Source of the DNA: RGIG8306 sp964426655
Lineage (GTDB): Bacteria > Bacillota > Clostridia > Lachnospirales > Lachnospiraceae
Reading direction: 5' to 3'
Assembly (NCBI GenBank): GCA_964426655.1
Contig: CAYRQT010000003.1
Location: 60,461 to 124,460, forward strand
DNA: 64,000 nucleotides
Shown here piece by piece: positions 34,941 to 43,805 of this stretch. The notes below the pieces were generated by a model that did not search any database, was not told the origin of the DNA, and was given only the letters and a program-made list of their open reading frames with translations. Each line of letters starts with the position of its first letter. Position 1 is the first letter of the stretch. The position numbers and the translations under genes were made by a program.

Positions 34941-35792
34941 TTATTCCTCACCAAATTCCAGCACCCGGGGATAATGAGTTTTTCTTTTTTCCACCGGTGG
35001 AAGCTGCATATAATCCGGGCCGTAGAATCGGACCAGCACCTGATGCAGATTTTGGGGGAATTTCAGTCTGATATCCTCAAACGGAAGTTCTATCAAAGGA
35101 TAAATTTCTTTCCTGACCACTGTATTCCAGTGAGGGCTGGTATCACACAGATAGCCCATCCGTGCAGTTTTTCTATGGTTATAGCGGGTGCACCAGTATT
35201 TACAGCACCTATACAGCCATCCAGGAGAGATCCTCAGCCACTTCATTCCATAATGGACAGCCACACAGATAGCCCTGGCCCCTTTTTCTCGCCAGCCACT
35301 AAATCCAAGATAGGGATGAGGGATGCTGCGCAGAATCATAAGTTTACTAAAGCCCCAGGCCATCCAGGTCTGTATAAAGGCCCCCACCGGGTCATCCGCA
35401 ATATTGTCATAGGCATAAACGTCCAGGAAAATACCAAAAGGGCAGTCCACATCTGCCAGCAATTCTTCCTGAAATCTGGTTCCTTTTTTACATATTCTGG
35501 TGCTCATAAGGGGGTAGTTAAGGTCATGAGCGGTGTCCAGTACATAGTACTTTTCTCCATACTCCTCCTCAATTTTACGAATCAGGATATCAAAATCTTT
35601 CCTGGGCAGACACACATCAATATCATCATCCCAGGGGATAAACCCACCATGCCGTACAGCTCCCAATCCGGTGCCTGCGGTAGCAAAATAAGTGAGGTGG
35701 CAAGTCTGACATATCTGGATAAAGTCCTTTAAGATGTCCATTTCCGTTTCCTGTACCCTTTTCAGTGTTTCCGATTCATAAAACTTTGGCAT
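34941..35792 (-). CDS. LicD-family phosphotransferase
   Basis: 283 residues. The LicD signature GTGLGAVRHGGFIPWDDDID is present (about residues 41-60), followed by YPLMSTRICKKGT. LicD proteins transfer phosphocholine, or similar phospho-alcohols from a CDP-carrier, to cell-surface glycans. Located 17 bp before the fused nucleotidyltransferase/PLP gene and 12 bp after another nucleotidyltransferase, which points to an amino-alcohol phosphate donor made in the same operon. Confidence 0.9.
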   Translation of the reverse strand: MPKFYESETLKRVQETEMDILKDFIQICQTCHLTYFATAGTGLGAVRHGGFIPWDDDIDVCLPRKDFDILIRKIEEEYGEKYYVLDTAHDLNYPLMSTRICKKGTRFQEELLADVDCPFGIFLDVYAYDNIADDPVGAFIQTWMAWGFSKLMILRSIPHPYLGFSGWREKGARAICVAVHYGMKWLRISPGWLYRCCKYWCTRYNHRKTARMGYLCDTSPHWNTVVRKEIYPLIELPFEDIRLKFPQNLHQVLVRFYGPDYMQLPPVEKRKTHYPRVLEFGEE

Positions 35793-35804
35793 GTTATGTG
35801 CTCC

Positions 35805-36455
35805 TTAATCCCGATAGCCGTTGCGAATCCAGGCCACCGCATGTTCATAGTCGGCCATGGTGTCAATTTCCCTGGTGCGGATTTCCATCATTTTTAGAGG
35901 AAGAAGCGGCTCCAGAAGCTGATATACATGTCCCGTTCCCCCCTGAAGGCGGGATGTTCTTACCTGCATCAGCCCGGTCCATTCATATGCCCCTCTCTCT
36001 CTGGAAAACGCCTGAATAAGGGGGCCTCCTTCTGTCTCCTGAACCGTCATCAGTACAGGATTATCCGTGGAAGGGGATGCCCCCCCTACCAGTTCCTCCC
36101 CGGATTCCAGAAAGGCTTTCAGATCATCCGGATGCACCAGCAAATCCCCATCCAGAGAAACCACCATTTCCCTTGCATGGGCTGCGCCGATCATAAAGCT
36201 GGCACCGGTTCCTGTTGTCTTATAATTATGATTGAAGGCAAAAATCACATCATCTCTGACGGTCCTCACCATATCGATGACCTTCTGGTATTGGTATCCC
36301 ACCACTACCCGGATGTCATCGTACTGGGAAAGCATCTCCAGCTGACGGACAATCAGAGGTTTTCCATCCACATCAATCAGGGCTTTTGTGGTGCCAATAC
36401 CCAGTCTGGTGCCCATGCCCGCACAACTTATAACAATCGTCTTAGAAACTGACAT
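35805..36455 (-). CDS. MobA-like nucleotidyltransferase
   Basis: 216 residues. ISCAGMGTRLGIGTTKALID at the N-terminus and MVVSLDGDLLVHPDD as metal site. The family activates sugar phosphates or phospho-alcohols with CTP or another NTP. GGAGG lies 7 nt upstream of the ATG. It overlaps the HAD phosphatase gene by 28 bp and is followed by licD. It is a second, separate nucleotidyltransferase besides the fused one, so two activated intermediates may be made. Confidence 0.85.
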   Translation of the reverse strand: MSVSKTIVISCAGMGTRLGIGTTKALIDVDGKPLIVRQLEMLSQYDDIRVVVGYQYQKVIDMVRTVRDDVIFAFNHNYKTTGTGASFMIGAAHAREMVVSLDGDLLVHPDDLKAFLESGEELVGGASPSTDNPVLMTVQETEGGPLIQAFSRERGAYEWTGLMQVRTSRLQGGTGHVYQLLEPLLPLKMMEIRTREIDTMADYEHAVAWIRNGYRD

Positions 36456-37030
36456 AACTTTTCCTCCGTATAAATAGCATGTGTGGCATTTCGCACCAAT
36501 GCGGGTGCAATGGGGCGCACAGCCCCAAATCCGATGCCGATACTGGCAGCCCCAATCATGTCCGCATCGTTATTGCCATCCCCCACCGCCACAAAGGGAG
36601 TCGAAAAGTGGGCAATGGCCAAAGCCTTATCTATGACTTCGTCCACAGATTGGATATAATCATTTTCCACTGTGGCATGAGAGCAATAGACATGGCCGCT
36701 GACACCGATTTTTTCCATAAGCTCTTCAATCCAGATATCCAGATTACCGGTCACCACATAGCAACGTTCCCGGTTTTCCCTGATAAATTCTACCAGCTCT
36801 TCATGCAGCGGCACCTGGGCCACCATTTTGCGCACATCACTCACCGGAATTTCTCGCAAGATTTCCACTCGTTCCAGAAAGCTTCTTTCAAACGGAATTT
36901 CTCCCTGCATGGTACGCTCCGTGATGCTGCGCATTTTTGCTTCCCTATTGATATAGCGGGCAAGCTCCGGCAGAATTTCTGCCTTTGTGATGGTAGCATC
37001 CAGATCAAATAGAAAGGGGTATTGTTCCAT
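36428..37030 (-). CDS. HAD-IB family phosphatase (phosphoserine-phosphatase-like)
   Basis: 200 residues from the ATG at 37030 with AAAGGAG 5 nt upstream. Motif I FDLDATITKAE supplies the nucleophile Asp; motif III/IV is VAVGDGNNDADMIGAA; the middle VVTGNLDIWIEELM matches motif II. Resembles SerB/MtnX-type phosphatases. In this operon it may remove phosphate from a precursor of the activated side group. Substrate unknown. Confidence 0.85.
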   Translation of the reverse strand: MEQYPFLFDLDATITKAEILPELARYINREAKMRSITERTMQGEIPFERSFLERVEILREIPVSDVRKMVAQVPLHEELVEFIRENRERCYVVTGNLDIWIEELMEKIGVSGHVYCSHATVENDYIQSVDEVIDKALAIAHFSTPFVAVGDGNNDADMIGAASIGIGFGAVRPIAPALVRNATHAIYTEEKLCQFLRRLL

Positions 37031-37077
37031 AGTCACTCCTTTGCAAACGGCATTTAACGGCATCCATCATAACATGT

Positions 37078-38337
37078 TCATCTTTTTTTTACAAGTCCGT
37101 GGCAGCTGACATACCAGTACATAATACCGCTGATGGCGAACCAGAACCATGTAGTGGGGTTGGAGAACCAGGTGGTAAAAAAAGACAGGATACAATACAT
37201 GGCCATCTGCACATAAACAAGTCCCATAATGGGATTGCTGCTGCGGCGCAGTTTCATCGTTATCCATGCACAGGCTACTCCCAGCAAAAATCCAAAAAGC
37301 ATAACGCCGGCTATCCCAAAATCATAATAGGCATCATACAAAATGGTCACCGTGGTCAATTCTTCCCTGGTCACAAAAGTAGCCTCCGTAGAGATCCACC
37401 CTGCAGGCAGAACAAATTTCAGGCCGGTAAGGGCAAGGAAAGGAAAAAGTTGCCGGATGCCGTATTTCAGGCTGGTCAGATTTTCCACCAGCACATGAAA
37501 GTTTTCATAATTGTTGGCAATGTACATATAGGGCTGTGTGAAAAAAATAGGGGTATCCGGATCTTTCATTTCAAAGACTTCATTTAGGTAACTGACGGAA
37601 TGGCTGCGAAAAACCGTGAGTAAAATATATAGCGGGATCAACAGCAAAAGTGTCCCGCCAATGTAGGCCATTGTCTTTTTGGGAGAAGACAGGGCCCGCC
37701 CCATGATTACCAACAATAGGACCATTCCCACAGACATGATCAGAAAAAAACGGGAAACCGTCAGCAGTGGAATCAGCAGTCCAATGCCGCTGCATCCATA
37801 GGCAATCCACTTGTAACGGTCCGTACGAATCCGATACAGGGTAACCAGCGGGGGAACCAGTGCACTACTCACCGTGAAATAATGAAGTCCAGTCACATGA
37901 AAAGTGGAATAGGCATGGGGCGTGTCCTTGACAAAGGCCGGAACGAACCCAAGAATGGCCCACTCCAGGAGAAAAGCACCAAAGGAAAGCGCCGTCAATC
38001 CCACCACGCAGTAAAAAAGACGCCGGTTTTGTGCCACAATGCACACTTCGCCTGGCGCCCGCATCCCCTTTGCACTGTATTTTCGGATAAATCCGTAAAA
38101 ATAATAACCAATGAGGAACAGGATATAAAAGGAAAGCAGGGCTGTCCAGGTTAGAAATCCCCATTCTGCAGACAGCCTGCTTAATTTCAGGCTTGCGACC
38201 CCTATCCCACCCAGCCAGAATAACGAGAGCAGGCCGGGCAGGTTGATAAAATTTCTGGTCTTTTTATAGAAGATGCCATATAACAGCACCGCTGCACCCA
38301 AAAATCCCAGTGCAGCAAATAGATTTTCTGTTTCCAT
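37078..38337 (-). CDS. Wzy-like polysaccharide polymerase
   Basis: 419 residues with about 11-12 membrane helices and a larger external loop (VLVENLTSLKYGIRQLFPF). Length, topology and neighbours match O-antigen/capsule repeat-unit polymerases (O-ag_pol_Wzy); sequence motifs are weak in this family. It begins 3 bp after the HPr gene, so the two are tightly coupled, and it leads the polysaccharide genes. Confidence 0.8.
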   Translation of the reverse strand: METENLFAALGFLGAAVLLYGIFYKKTRNFINLPGLLSLFWLGGIGVASLKLSRLSAEWGFLTWTALLSFYILFLIGYYFYGFIRKYSAKGMRAPGEVCIVAQNRRLFYCVVGLTALSFGAFLLEWAILGFVPAFVKDTPHAYSTFHVTGLHYFTVSSALVPPLVTLYRIRTDRYKWIAYGCSGIGLLIPLLTVSRFFLIMSVGMVLLLVIMGRALSSPKKTMAYIGGTLLLLIPLYILLTVFRSHSVSYLNEVFEMKDPDTPIFFTQPYMYIANNYENFHVLVENLTSLKYGIRQLFPFLALTGLKFVLPAGWISTEATFVTREELTTVTILYDAYYDFGIAGVMLFGFLLGVACAWITMKLRRSSNPIMGLVYVQMAMYCILSFFTTWFSNPTTWFWFAISGIMYWYVSCHGLVKKR

Positions 38338-38340
38338 GCC

Positions 38341-38610
38341 TCATTCCTCTAAACCGCCTTCAATTAAGGCAATAATTTTCTGCAATGCTTCTTCTTCATC
38401 TGCTCCCATGCAAAACAATTCAATTTCATCCCCACATTTTATGCAGGACCCCAGAATACTGAGCAGGCTCTTGGCATTAGCACTGGTCGTCCCACATGTA
38501 AACATAATTGTGGACTGAAAGCAGGTGGCCTCTCGATGCAAAATCCCTGCCGCATGCAAATGCAACCCTGTGGGATTCTTAATTTTTACTTTTTGACTGA
38601 CCACAGCCAT
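38341..38610 (-). CDS. ptsH: HPr family phosphocarrier protein
   Basis: 89 residues, the HPr length. The active-site histidine H17 stands in NPTGLHLHAA (in place of the usual GLHARPA), and S48 in NAKSLLSILG corresponds to regulatory Ser46, the HPr kinase target. Both key residues are present, so it may act in the PTS or as a regulator. It is set between cdaR (59 bp upstream) and the Wzy gene (3 bp downstream), not beside ptsI or hprK, so a role tied to envelope synthesis is possible. Confidence 0.88.
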   Translation of the reverse strand: MAVVSQKVKIKNPTGLHLHAAGILHREATCFQSTIMFTCGTTSANAKSLLSILGSCIKCGDEIELFCMGADEEEALQKIIALIEGGLEE

Positions 38611-38669
38611 TCCTCCTGTCCTGTTGCTTATATGCTCTTTCTCTGATAAAAAAGCATCTGTTCTGTCTG

Positions 38670-40009
38670 TTATTGCGATTCTTCCGTTCCGTTCTCCGTG
38701 GTGCTTTCCCCTGAGGTTTCTGTTTCTTCAGAGGATGCCTCAGCGTCCTCCGCCGTCGTGGTGGGCGCTTCTGTGGGTGCCGTAATGGTAACCACTGTTG
38801 TAACCGGTGTAGCAAGGGTCAGCGCATCCGGCAGCGTAATATCCACCACAACCTGATGTGTCCCCTCTCCCAGGCCACTCATATTGGCACTGGCAATAAT
38901 AGTGGATACAGAAAGACTATTCAAATCCTCAGGGAGCCCAATGATCTGCAGATTCACGGAATCCGTACTGAAATTGTATAACAACCCGGCATTTTTATTG
39001 AGGATTTCCACCTCCGTACCCAGCGTCAGCTTAAATGTACGCTGTTCCAGTGCCTCCACATCAACCGTAATAATGGCCTCTTCACTACCGTAGATGCTGA
39101 TCCCTTCAGGCAGATAATCCGTTAGATTTACTTCGAACTGTTTCTGCTCTGTCAAATCAGAAACGTCCAGATCTGCAGAGTCTATCGTGACGGAGGTAAT
39201 GCCCTCCAGCATGGCCTGATATCCGGCCAAAGTGACTGTACTCACACTGGATGTCACCTCTGTTACCCGATATCCATCTGCCGGTTCTCCCTGTACAGTG
39301 TATACCAGCGGCACTTTTTTTGTCTTCATAATGGGAAGCACCACCTGTACTGTTTCCGGCGAAACCGTGATGTTGCTCACATCCTCAATGGCCACCCCAT
39401 ATCGGTCCAAAAGCTGGGGCGTACAGGTCTCATCCAGTTCCAGTGTAGCCCCCTCAANNNNNNNNNNCTGTAGACCTGCTCAATAGCAGACTGACGCCCT
39501 GTCAGTGTAATGGTCGACGGGGTGGCCGTGGGCTCAACCCCCAGTGTAGTGTAGTCATCAGCCGGGGTCCCTACTGTGACCACTTCCACCGGCAGCTCTA
39601 CCGAAATGACGGGTTCCAGCACCAGGTCGATCCAAAGCCCGGAGACAATGGAGGCCTCTTCTATGATATCGCTGTTGCTGACAATGCGCATGGAAATATT
39701 GCAGCTTTTCTGCAGCTCATCCGACCCAACTTTTTTATCCAAATCTATGCTCAGATAAAAATCATCTGCAGTTATGGCATCCATGTCCAGCCGCTTGGCC
39801 TTGACCTGTACATCTGCCACGAGGGATGAGGTGAACTCATAGGCATAGCCAGCTTCTGAAATGACATTTTCATTCAGCACATTAATGGGGACTTCAATGG
39901 TCTTAACTTCCGAAGGGTTTTCTGCATTAATCACATATAGCCATGTTACAACAGCCAAAAGAACGGCAGCAATTTTTAATCCCAGATTATTCAGCAGCTT
40001 TCTCTTCAT
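38670..40009 (-). CDS. cdaR: CdaA regulatory protein CdaR (YbbR), interrupted by a sequence gap
   Basis: About 446 residues, split by ten N at 39458-39467 where the frame changes; one gene. A single membrane anchor (about 8-27, NNLGLKIAAVLLAVVTWLYV) is followed by four YbbR repeats (for example VPINVLNE, TITLTGRQSAIEQV, TVTLAGYQAMLEGI). The C-terminus has an acidic Thr/Glu/Ser-rich tail. CdaR binds and modulates CdaA outside the membrane. The start overlaps cdaA by 23 bp. Confidence 0.92.
39458..39467. other. Assembly gap inside cdaR
   Basis: Ten N with a frame change across it; real length unknown. Confidence 0.95.
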
Positions 40010-40865
40010 GTTTCTGTTTCCCTCTCCAAATTCTAAACCGATTCACATCCAGTGGTTTCTTTTGCAGCATTCGCAGTTTATTTCGAAGGGATTCTGCATC
40101 CAGATTGCGCAAAAGCTCTCCTCCAACAGCCATGGAAACAGCCCCTGTCTGCTCAGATACAATGATGGTAATACTGTCTGTCACCTCACTGATTCCCACC
40201 GCCGCCCTATGTCGTGTGCCCAGAGATTTGCTGATTTCCATATTATCAGAAACCGGCAGATAACAGGTGGCCGCCACAATGCGGTTATTTCGAATGATGA
40301 TTGCTCCATCATGCAGAGGTGTATTATGTTCAAAAATCTGGATGAGAAGCGGTGTAGACACTACAGCATCCAGGGGAATGCCCGTCTTTTCATACTCACC
40401 CAGCGGTGTTTTCTGTTCCAGCACAATCAGGGCACCGGTGAGGCTTTTCCCCATTTCAAAGCAGGCTTTCACAATGGCTTCCACTGTCTGGGTATTGAGT
40501 TTCTCCACGTTCACCCGGTTGTCATCAAAAGAAAACATGTTCGCCAGTGCGTTTTTTGCCCCCAACTGCTCTAAAGCACGTCGAAGTTCCGGTTGAAAAA
40601 TAATCAGTACCGCCATAATGGCAATATTAGAAGCTTTCTGAATAATAAAACTGATCGTCGTCAAATTAAATAAACTGGACAAAAGCACAAAAGCCAGGAT
40701 GACCACAATGCCTTTTAACAGCATCCAGGCCCTGGTCTTTTTTATCCAGATCATCACATAATACAGGAGAACAGAAAGCACCAGGATTTCAAAAATATCG
40801 GAAAAACGAATGGTGGGAACAGCCCATGAAAGTTTTCCGATTACCAGATCTATGATTGCCAGCAT
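39987..40865 (-). CDS. cdaA: Diadenylate cyclase CdaA
   Basis: 292 residues. Makes c-di-AMP from two ATP. Three N-terminal membrane helices (about 10-80) precede the DAC domain with the catalytic DGA (DGAIIIRNNRI, near 184) and RHR (GTRHRAAVGISE, near 220) motifs. c-di-AMP controls potassium uptake and cell-wall balance in Firmicutes. The usual third partner, glmM, is not adjacent; an HPr gene and polysaccharide genes follow instead. Confidence 0.97.
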   Translation of the reverse strand: MLAIIDLVIGKLSWAVPTIRFSDIFEILVLSVLLYYVMIWIKKTRAWMLLKGIVVILAFVLLSSLFNLTTISFIIQKASNIAIMAVLIIFQPELRRALEQLGAKNALANMFSFDDNRVNVEKLNTQTVEAIVKACFEMGKSLTGALIVLEQKTPLGEYEKTGIPLDAVVSTPLLIQIFEHNTPLHDGAIIIRNNRIVAATCYLPVSDNMEISKSLGTRHRAAVGISEVTDSITIIVSEQTGAVSMAVGGELLRNLDAESLRNKLRMLQKKPLDVNRFRIWRGKQKHEEKAAE

Positions 40866-40892
40866 AATCTCCTCTCTTTCTGCTTGTTAATT

Positions 40893-41867
40893 TCAGGTAG
40901 ATGTATCCTTTTCATCCCCCTTATTGACAACCTTTGCCCTTCGGGCATTGATTTTGGTCACCCGGACCTCGGGAGCAGTTACTTTGACCTTGGGAACAGC
41001 CTTTACATAGTAAACATAGTCCTCATCCTCAAACTGCACCTCCTCCATCCGGGAATAATCCACCCCATGCAGAAAAAAGCGCAGAGCAAACCCCAGGAGA
41101 ATAGCCAGAAACGCATTCCAGAAAATACCGCCGAAACTGATGTCCAGGTCCAACATAAAGGCCCCGGTCATCTGAATAAGGATATAGACCAGTGTTCCGC
41201 TGATGATGCCTATGCCCCATCCATGGGCCAGTGCAATCTGTCGGAACAGGTAGACCAGGATGAGCGAAAGCACCACCGCCAGAATGGTCAGCCAGATTGC
41301 TTTATTCTGCAAAAGTGCAGTTATGGGCTGAATCAGCTTCTGCACTGTGCTACTGGCTGAAGTTTTATAAGTAAGTGCCACATAATTGTTATGCACATAC
41401 CTGACCAGTCCACCGGTAATCATCCCGAAAGCCACCGGTACAACCGCAATGGGTCCTGCCGTCAGACCGGCTGCCACTCCCAGCGGGCCTGGCAGTCCCA
41501 GCAAATAAGCAACTGCAGAAAGCCCCATCCAGTATCCGTTGCGAGGCTTAAAGCTGAAATACATCAGAAACATGGTGATGCCAATGACGCCGGTAACCAG
41601 TACCAGTTCTGTGGAAATTTGGGAAAAGTGCCCCAGGATGACCATATACATCACAAACGGGATGGTACCTGCCGGCAGAAATGCACAGAGACAGGACAAG
41701 CCCACCAACAAAAGTGGGTGATTCAGAATGGACAGGTACCCTAGCTGCCCATTAATGACCAGCAAGACCACCAACATGCTCAGGAACTTGGCACCTCTCT
41801 GAATCCAGTTGGTGTACTGGGAATACCAAAAACGTATTTTATCTCTAAAGACCCATAAATTCGTCAT
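40893..41867 (-). CDS. Conserved membrane protein, function unknown
   Basis: 324 residues. About nine hydrophobic helices between residues 28 and 260, then a basic soluble tail (KAVPKVKVTAPEVRVTKINA). No enzyme or transporter motif is recognisable. It overlaps the upstream gene by 23 bp and lies 27 bp before cdaA, so it may be co-transcribed with c-di-AMP synthesis. Confidence 0.8.
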   Translation of the reverse strand: MTNLWVFRDKIRFWYSQYTNWIQRGAKFLSMLVVLLVINGQLGYLSILNHPLLLVGLSCLCAFLPAGTIPFVMYMVILGHFSQISTELVLVTGVIGITMFLMYFSFKPRNGYWMGLSAVAYLLGLPGPLGVAAGLTAGPIAVVPVAFGMITGGLVRYVHNNYVALTYKTSASSTVQKLIQPITALLQNKAIWLTILAVVLSLILVYLFRQIALAHGWGIGIISGTLVYILIQMTGAFMLDLDISFGGIFWNAFLAILLGFALRFFLHGVDYSRMEEVQFEDEDYVYYVKAVPKVKVTAPEVRVTKINARRAKVVNKGDEKDTST

Positions 41868-42279
41868 GGGGTGGGGTACCTCCTACCTGTTCTTCTGCCT
41901 GTTGTAATGCTGAAAGCCGTTTCAGCTGAATAACATAACGCCGCACAGCCCGATGCGCTTTTCTATAGCGGTGGGAATAACAAAGCATGGCTGCTGCCCC
42001 GTATATCGCAATGGTCACAATATACAGCAGCACCGCAATCAGAATATAAGTGTCCACATGGTCCAGACGGATATTTTCTACATTTGTTTCAATCTGATAC
42101 AAAGCAAAAACAGAAAGCAAAATAAGGTAGGTAAGGGTACCCACCAGAACACTTTTTATTACATGGAACCAGATGTAATCCCACTTAAAATACCCGTCTG
42201 TCAGGAGATCCCCTCGCTCTTCATGGGTTTCAAAAGCTGCGATACGGGTCATCAGTTTTACCTTTTCTTCGTTGATCAT
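41845..42279 (-). CDS. Small membrane protein, function unknown
   Basis: 144 residues. Two membrane helices (about 43-62, 76-99) and a basic C-terminal helix (HRAVRRYVIQLKRLSALQQA). It starts a run of overlapping genes that leads to cdaA. A TATAAT box lies about 40 bp upstream with no clear -35. No family recognised. Confidence 0.75.
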   Translation of the reverse strand: MINEEKVKLMTRIAAFETHEERGDLLTDGYFKWDYIWFHVIKSVLVGTLTYLILLSVFALYQIETNVENIRLDHVDTYILIAVLLYIVTIAIYGAAAMLCYSHRYRKAHRAVRRYVIQLKRLSALQQAEEQVGGTPPHDEFMGL

Positions 42280-42399
42280 ACCAAGGTTCCCTTCTCTTTC
42301 AGGGTATAATTTTGTGTTTATTATAACATACTCTTCCCGCCATTTATATCCTTAATTTTAATTTTATGTGACAATTCTTTGCGGCCCGCCTCTTCCTGC

Positions 42400-42440
42400 A
42401 AAGAAAGCCCTCCCATGCCGATATATGGAAAGGCTCTCTC
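42400..42440 (-). terminator. Terminator after the class I aldolase gene
   Basis: An imperfect stem (AGAGCCTTTCC with GGGAGGGCTTT on the minus strand) followed by TTTCTTT. The 184-bp interval 42280-42463 also holds the AT-rich promoter area of the membrane-protein genes. Confidence 0.55.
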
Positions 42441-42463
42441 CTGTTTTCAATAATTCTCTGTAT

Positions 42464-43351
42464 TTATGTGGCAGATGCCCGGAAAATCTCCTGTACCGTT
42501 TCCCCTAAAGCCAGATTAAAGGCATCCTCTGTCTGTCCATCGGAAAGTCCCTCCAGTAAAGCTCTGGAAAAACTGGCAATCAATCCATGGTTCAGGGCCA
42601 GTTTTTCATTAGCCACTTTTCTGTCATATCCCCCTGACAGCGCCACCACTCGCAGCATCCGTGGATCATGAATCAGGTCCTGATAAAAATCCGGTATTTC
42701 CGGAATGGATACCTTCAGCATAATGGGGGTATTGACCGGCCAGGCATCCAATCCTTTGAAGATTTCTTCTTTGAGAACCTTCTCCGAGGCCTGACGGTTC
42801 TCACTGTGAATATCTACTTCAGGTTCCAGTATGGGCACAAGTCCATACCCTGCAATTATTTTCCCCACTGCAAACTGCTGTTCCACCACTTTTTTGATGC
42901 CTTCCGGCTGATAACTTTTGATTACAGAGCGCATTTTTGTGCCAAAGATATGCCTCTCCACCGCTCTTTCCAGCAATTTATCCAGCCCCGGCATGGGTTT
43001 CATCAACTGTACCCCTCTCTGCTCCGGCTCGAGGCCTTGATCAACTTTCAAAAAAGGGACAATGCCTTTTTCCTCCCAAAGGTAATCAGCCGTAAATTTA
43101 CCTTTGATCTGACTGTCCATGGTTCTTTCAAACAAAATGGCTCCCAAAATGTAGGCGTTGGAGAACGCGGGACTTAGGATCACCCTGGCCCGCATCTCAT
43201 GCACCAGTTGAAACATCTCTTCCTCGTTATGGTAGCGGTCAGCACCAATGCCGTATCCCAAAAGTGCCTTGGGCGTGCTGCCGCCGCTCTGGTCCAGCGC
43301 AGCAATAAAGCCGGGATCATTTTTCATGCGCAGTAATTGTTCTTCTATCAT
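42464..43351 (-). CDS. fda: Fructose-bisphosphate aldolase, class I
   Basis: 295 residues from the ATG at 43351, preceded by GGAAGGAG. Cleaves fructose-1,6-bisphosphate in glycolysis without metal. The N-terminus has FIAALDQSGGSTPKALLGYG, and the Schiff-base lysine is in IMLKVSIPE near residue 211. It matches the staphylococcal-type class I aldolase in length. The start codon overlaps the stop of the YolD-like gene (ATGA), so it is translated from the polymerase-yolD operon, an odd place for a glycolytic enzyme. Confidence 0.93.
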   Translation of the reverse strand: MIEEQLLRMKNDPGFIAALDQSGGSTPKALLGYGIGADRYHNEEEMFQLVHEMRARVILSPAFSNAYILGAILFERTMDSQIKGKFTADYLWEEKGIVPFLKVDQGLEPEQRGVQLMKPMPGLDKLLERAVERHIFGTKMRSVIKSYQPEGIKKVVEQQFAVGKIIAGYGLVPILEPEVDIHSENRQASEKVLKEEIFKGLDAWPVNTPIMLKVSIPEIPDFYQDLIHDPRMLRVVALSGGYDRKVANEKLALNHGLIASFSRALLEGLSDGQTEDAFNLALGETVQEIFRASAT

Positions 43352-43800
43352 ATAGATTCTCCTTCCATTTCTTTCCAACACAGGGTCCTTAAGCAGGAAA
43401 AAGGAATGCATTCTCCGGTTTCCATTTCCAAAGTCCTGTAATCATGGTTGATTTTTTTTAAAACAGCAGTAATTTTCTTATACTGTCCTCCGTCTTTTCT
43501 GGCATCCTCCTCAAAAAAAGTCAGGATGACCTCAAGTCCCCCTCCTCCCCTCTGTGTCAGCCGGGCCAGCTGCCAGTCCAATTCTGACCTCTGCTCTTCA
43601 GACAATTCTGACCGGGGCTCTGTGAGCCTGCCTTCTTCCTGAATCAGTGCTTCATAGCCGGTAAGAGCAGCAAAGGGAGCAAACTGTGCTGCCCGGTTTG
43701 CCCTGGACATGGGTGCCCGCCTGGATTTTGGCCGTTCTTCATGCAAAATGTCCTGGTATGGAAAACAACTATCCTTTGTTTTTTTATTTTTATCCGTCAT
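43348..43800 (-). CDS. YolD-like protein
   Basis: 150 residues. The family core RAPMSRANRAAQFAPFAALTGYE (split here: APMSRANRAA then QFAPFAALTGYE) is at about 28-50. YolD-like proteins accompany Y-family polymerases of the UvrX/DinB group and are thought to bind or regulate them. It lies 5 bp after such a polymerase gene and shares an ATGA with the next gene. Confidence 0.88.
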   Translation of the reverse strand: MTDKNKKTKDSCFPYQDILHEERPKSRRAPMSRANRAAQFAPFAALTGYEALIQEEGRLTEPRSELSEEQRSELDWQLARLTQRGGGGLEVILTFFEEDARKDGGQYKKITAVLKKINHDYRTLEMETGECIPFSCLRTLCWKEMEGESI

Positions 43801-43805
43801 TTTCT

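Noticed and set aside
33109..37030. Phosphonate (2-aminoethylphosphonate) pathway
   Set aside because: No phosphonate mutase or phosphonopyruvate decarboxylase gene is present, and the PLP domain is of class I/II rather than the known transaminase class.
38670..40009. Two separate YbbR-type genes
   Set aside because: The break coincides with an N gap and both halves carry consecutive YbbR repeats of one protein.
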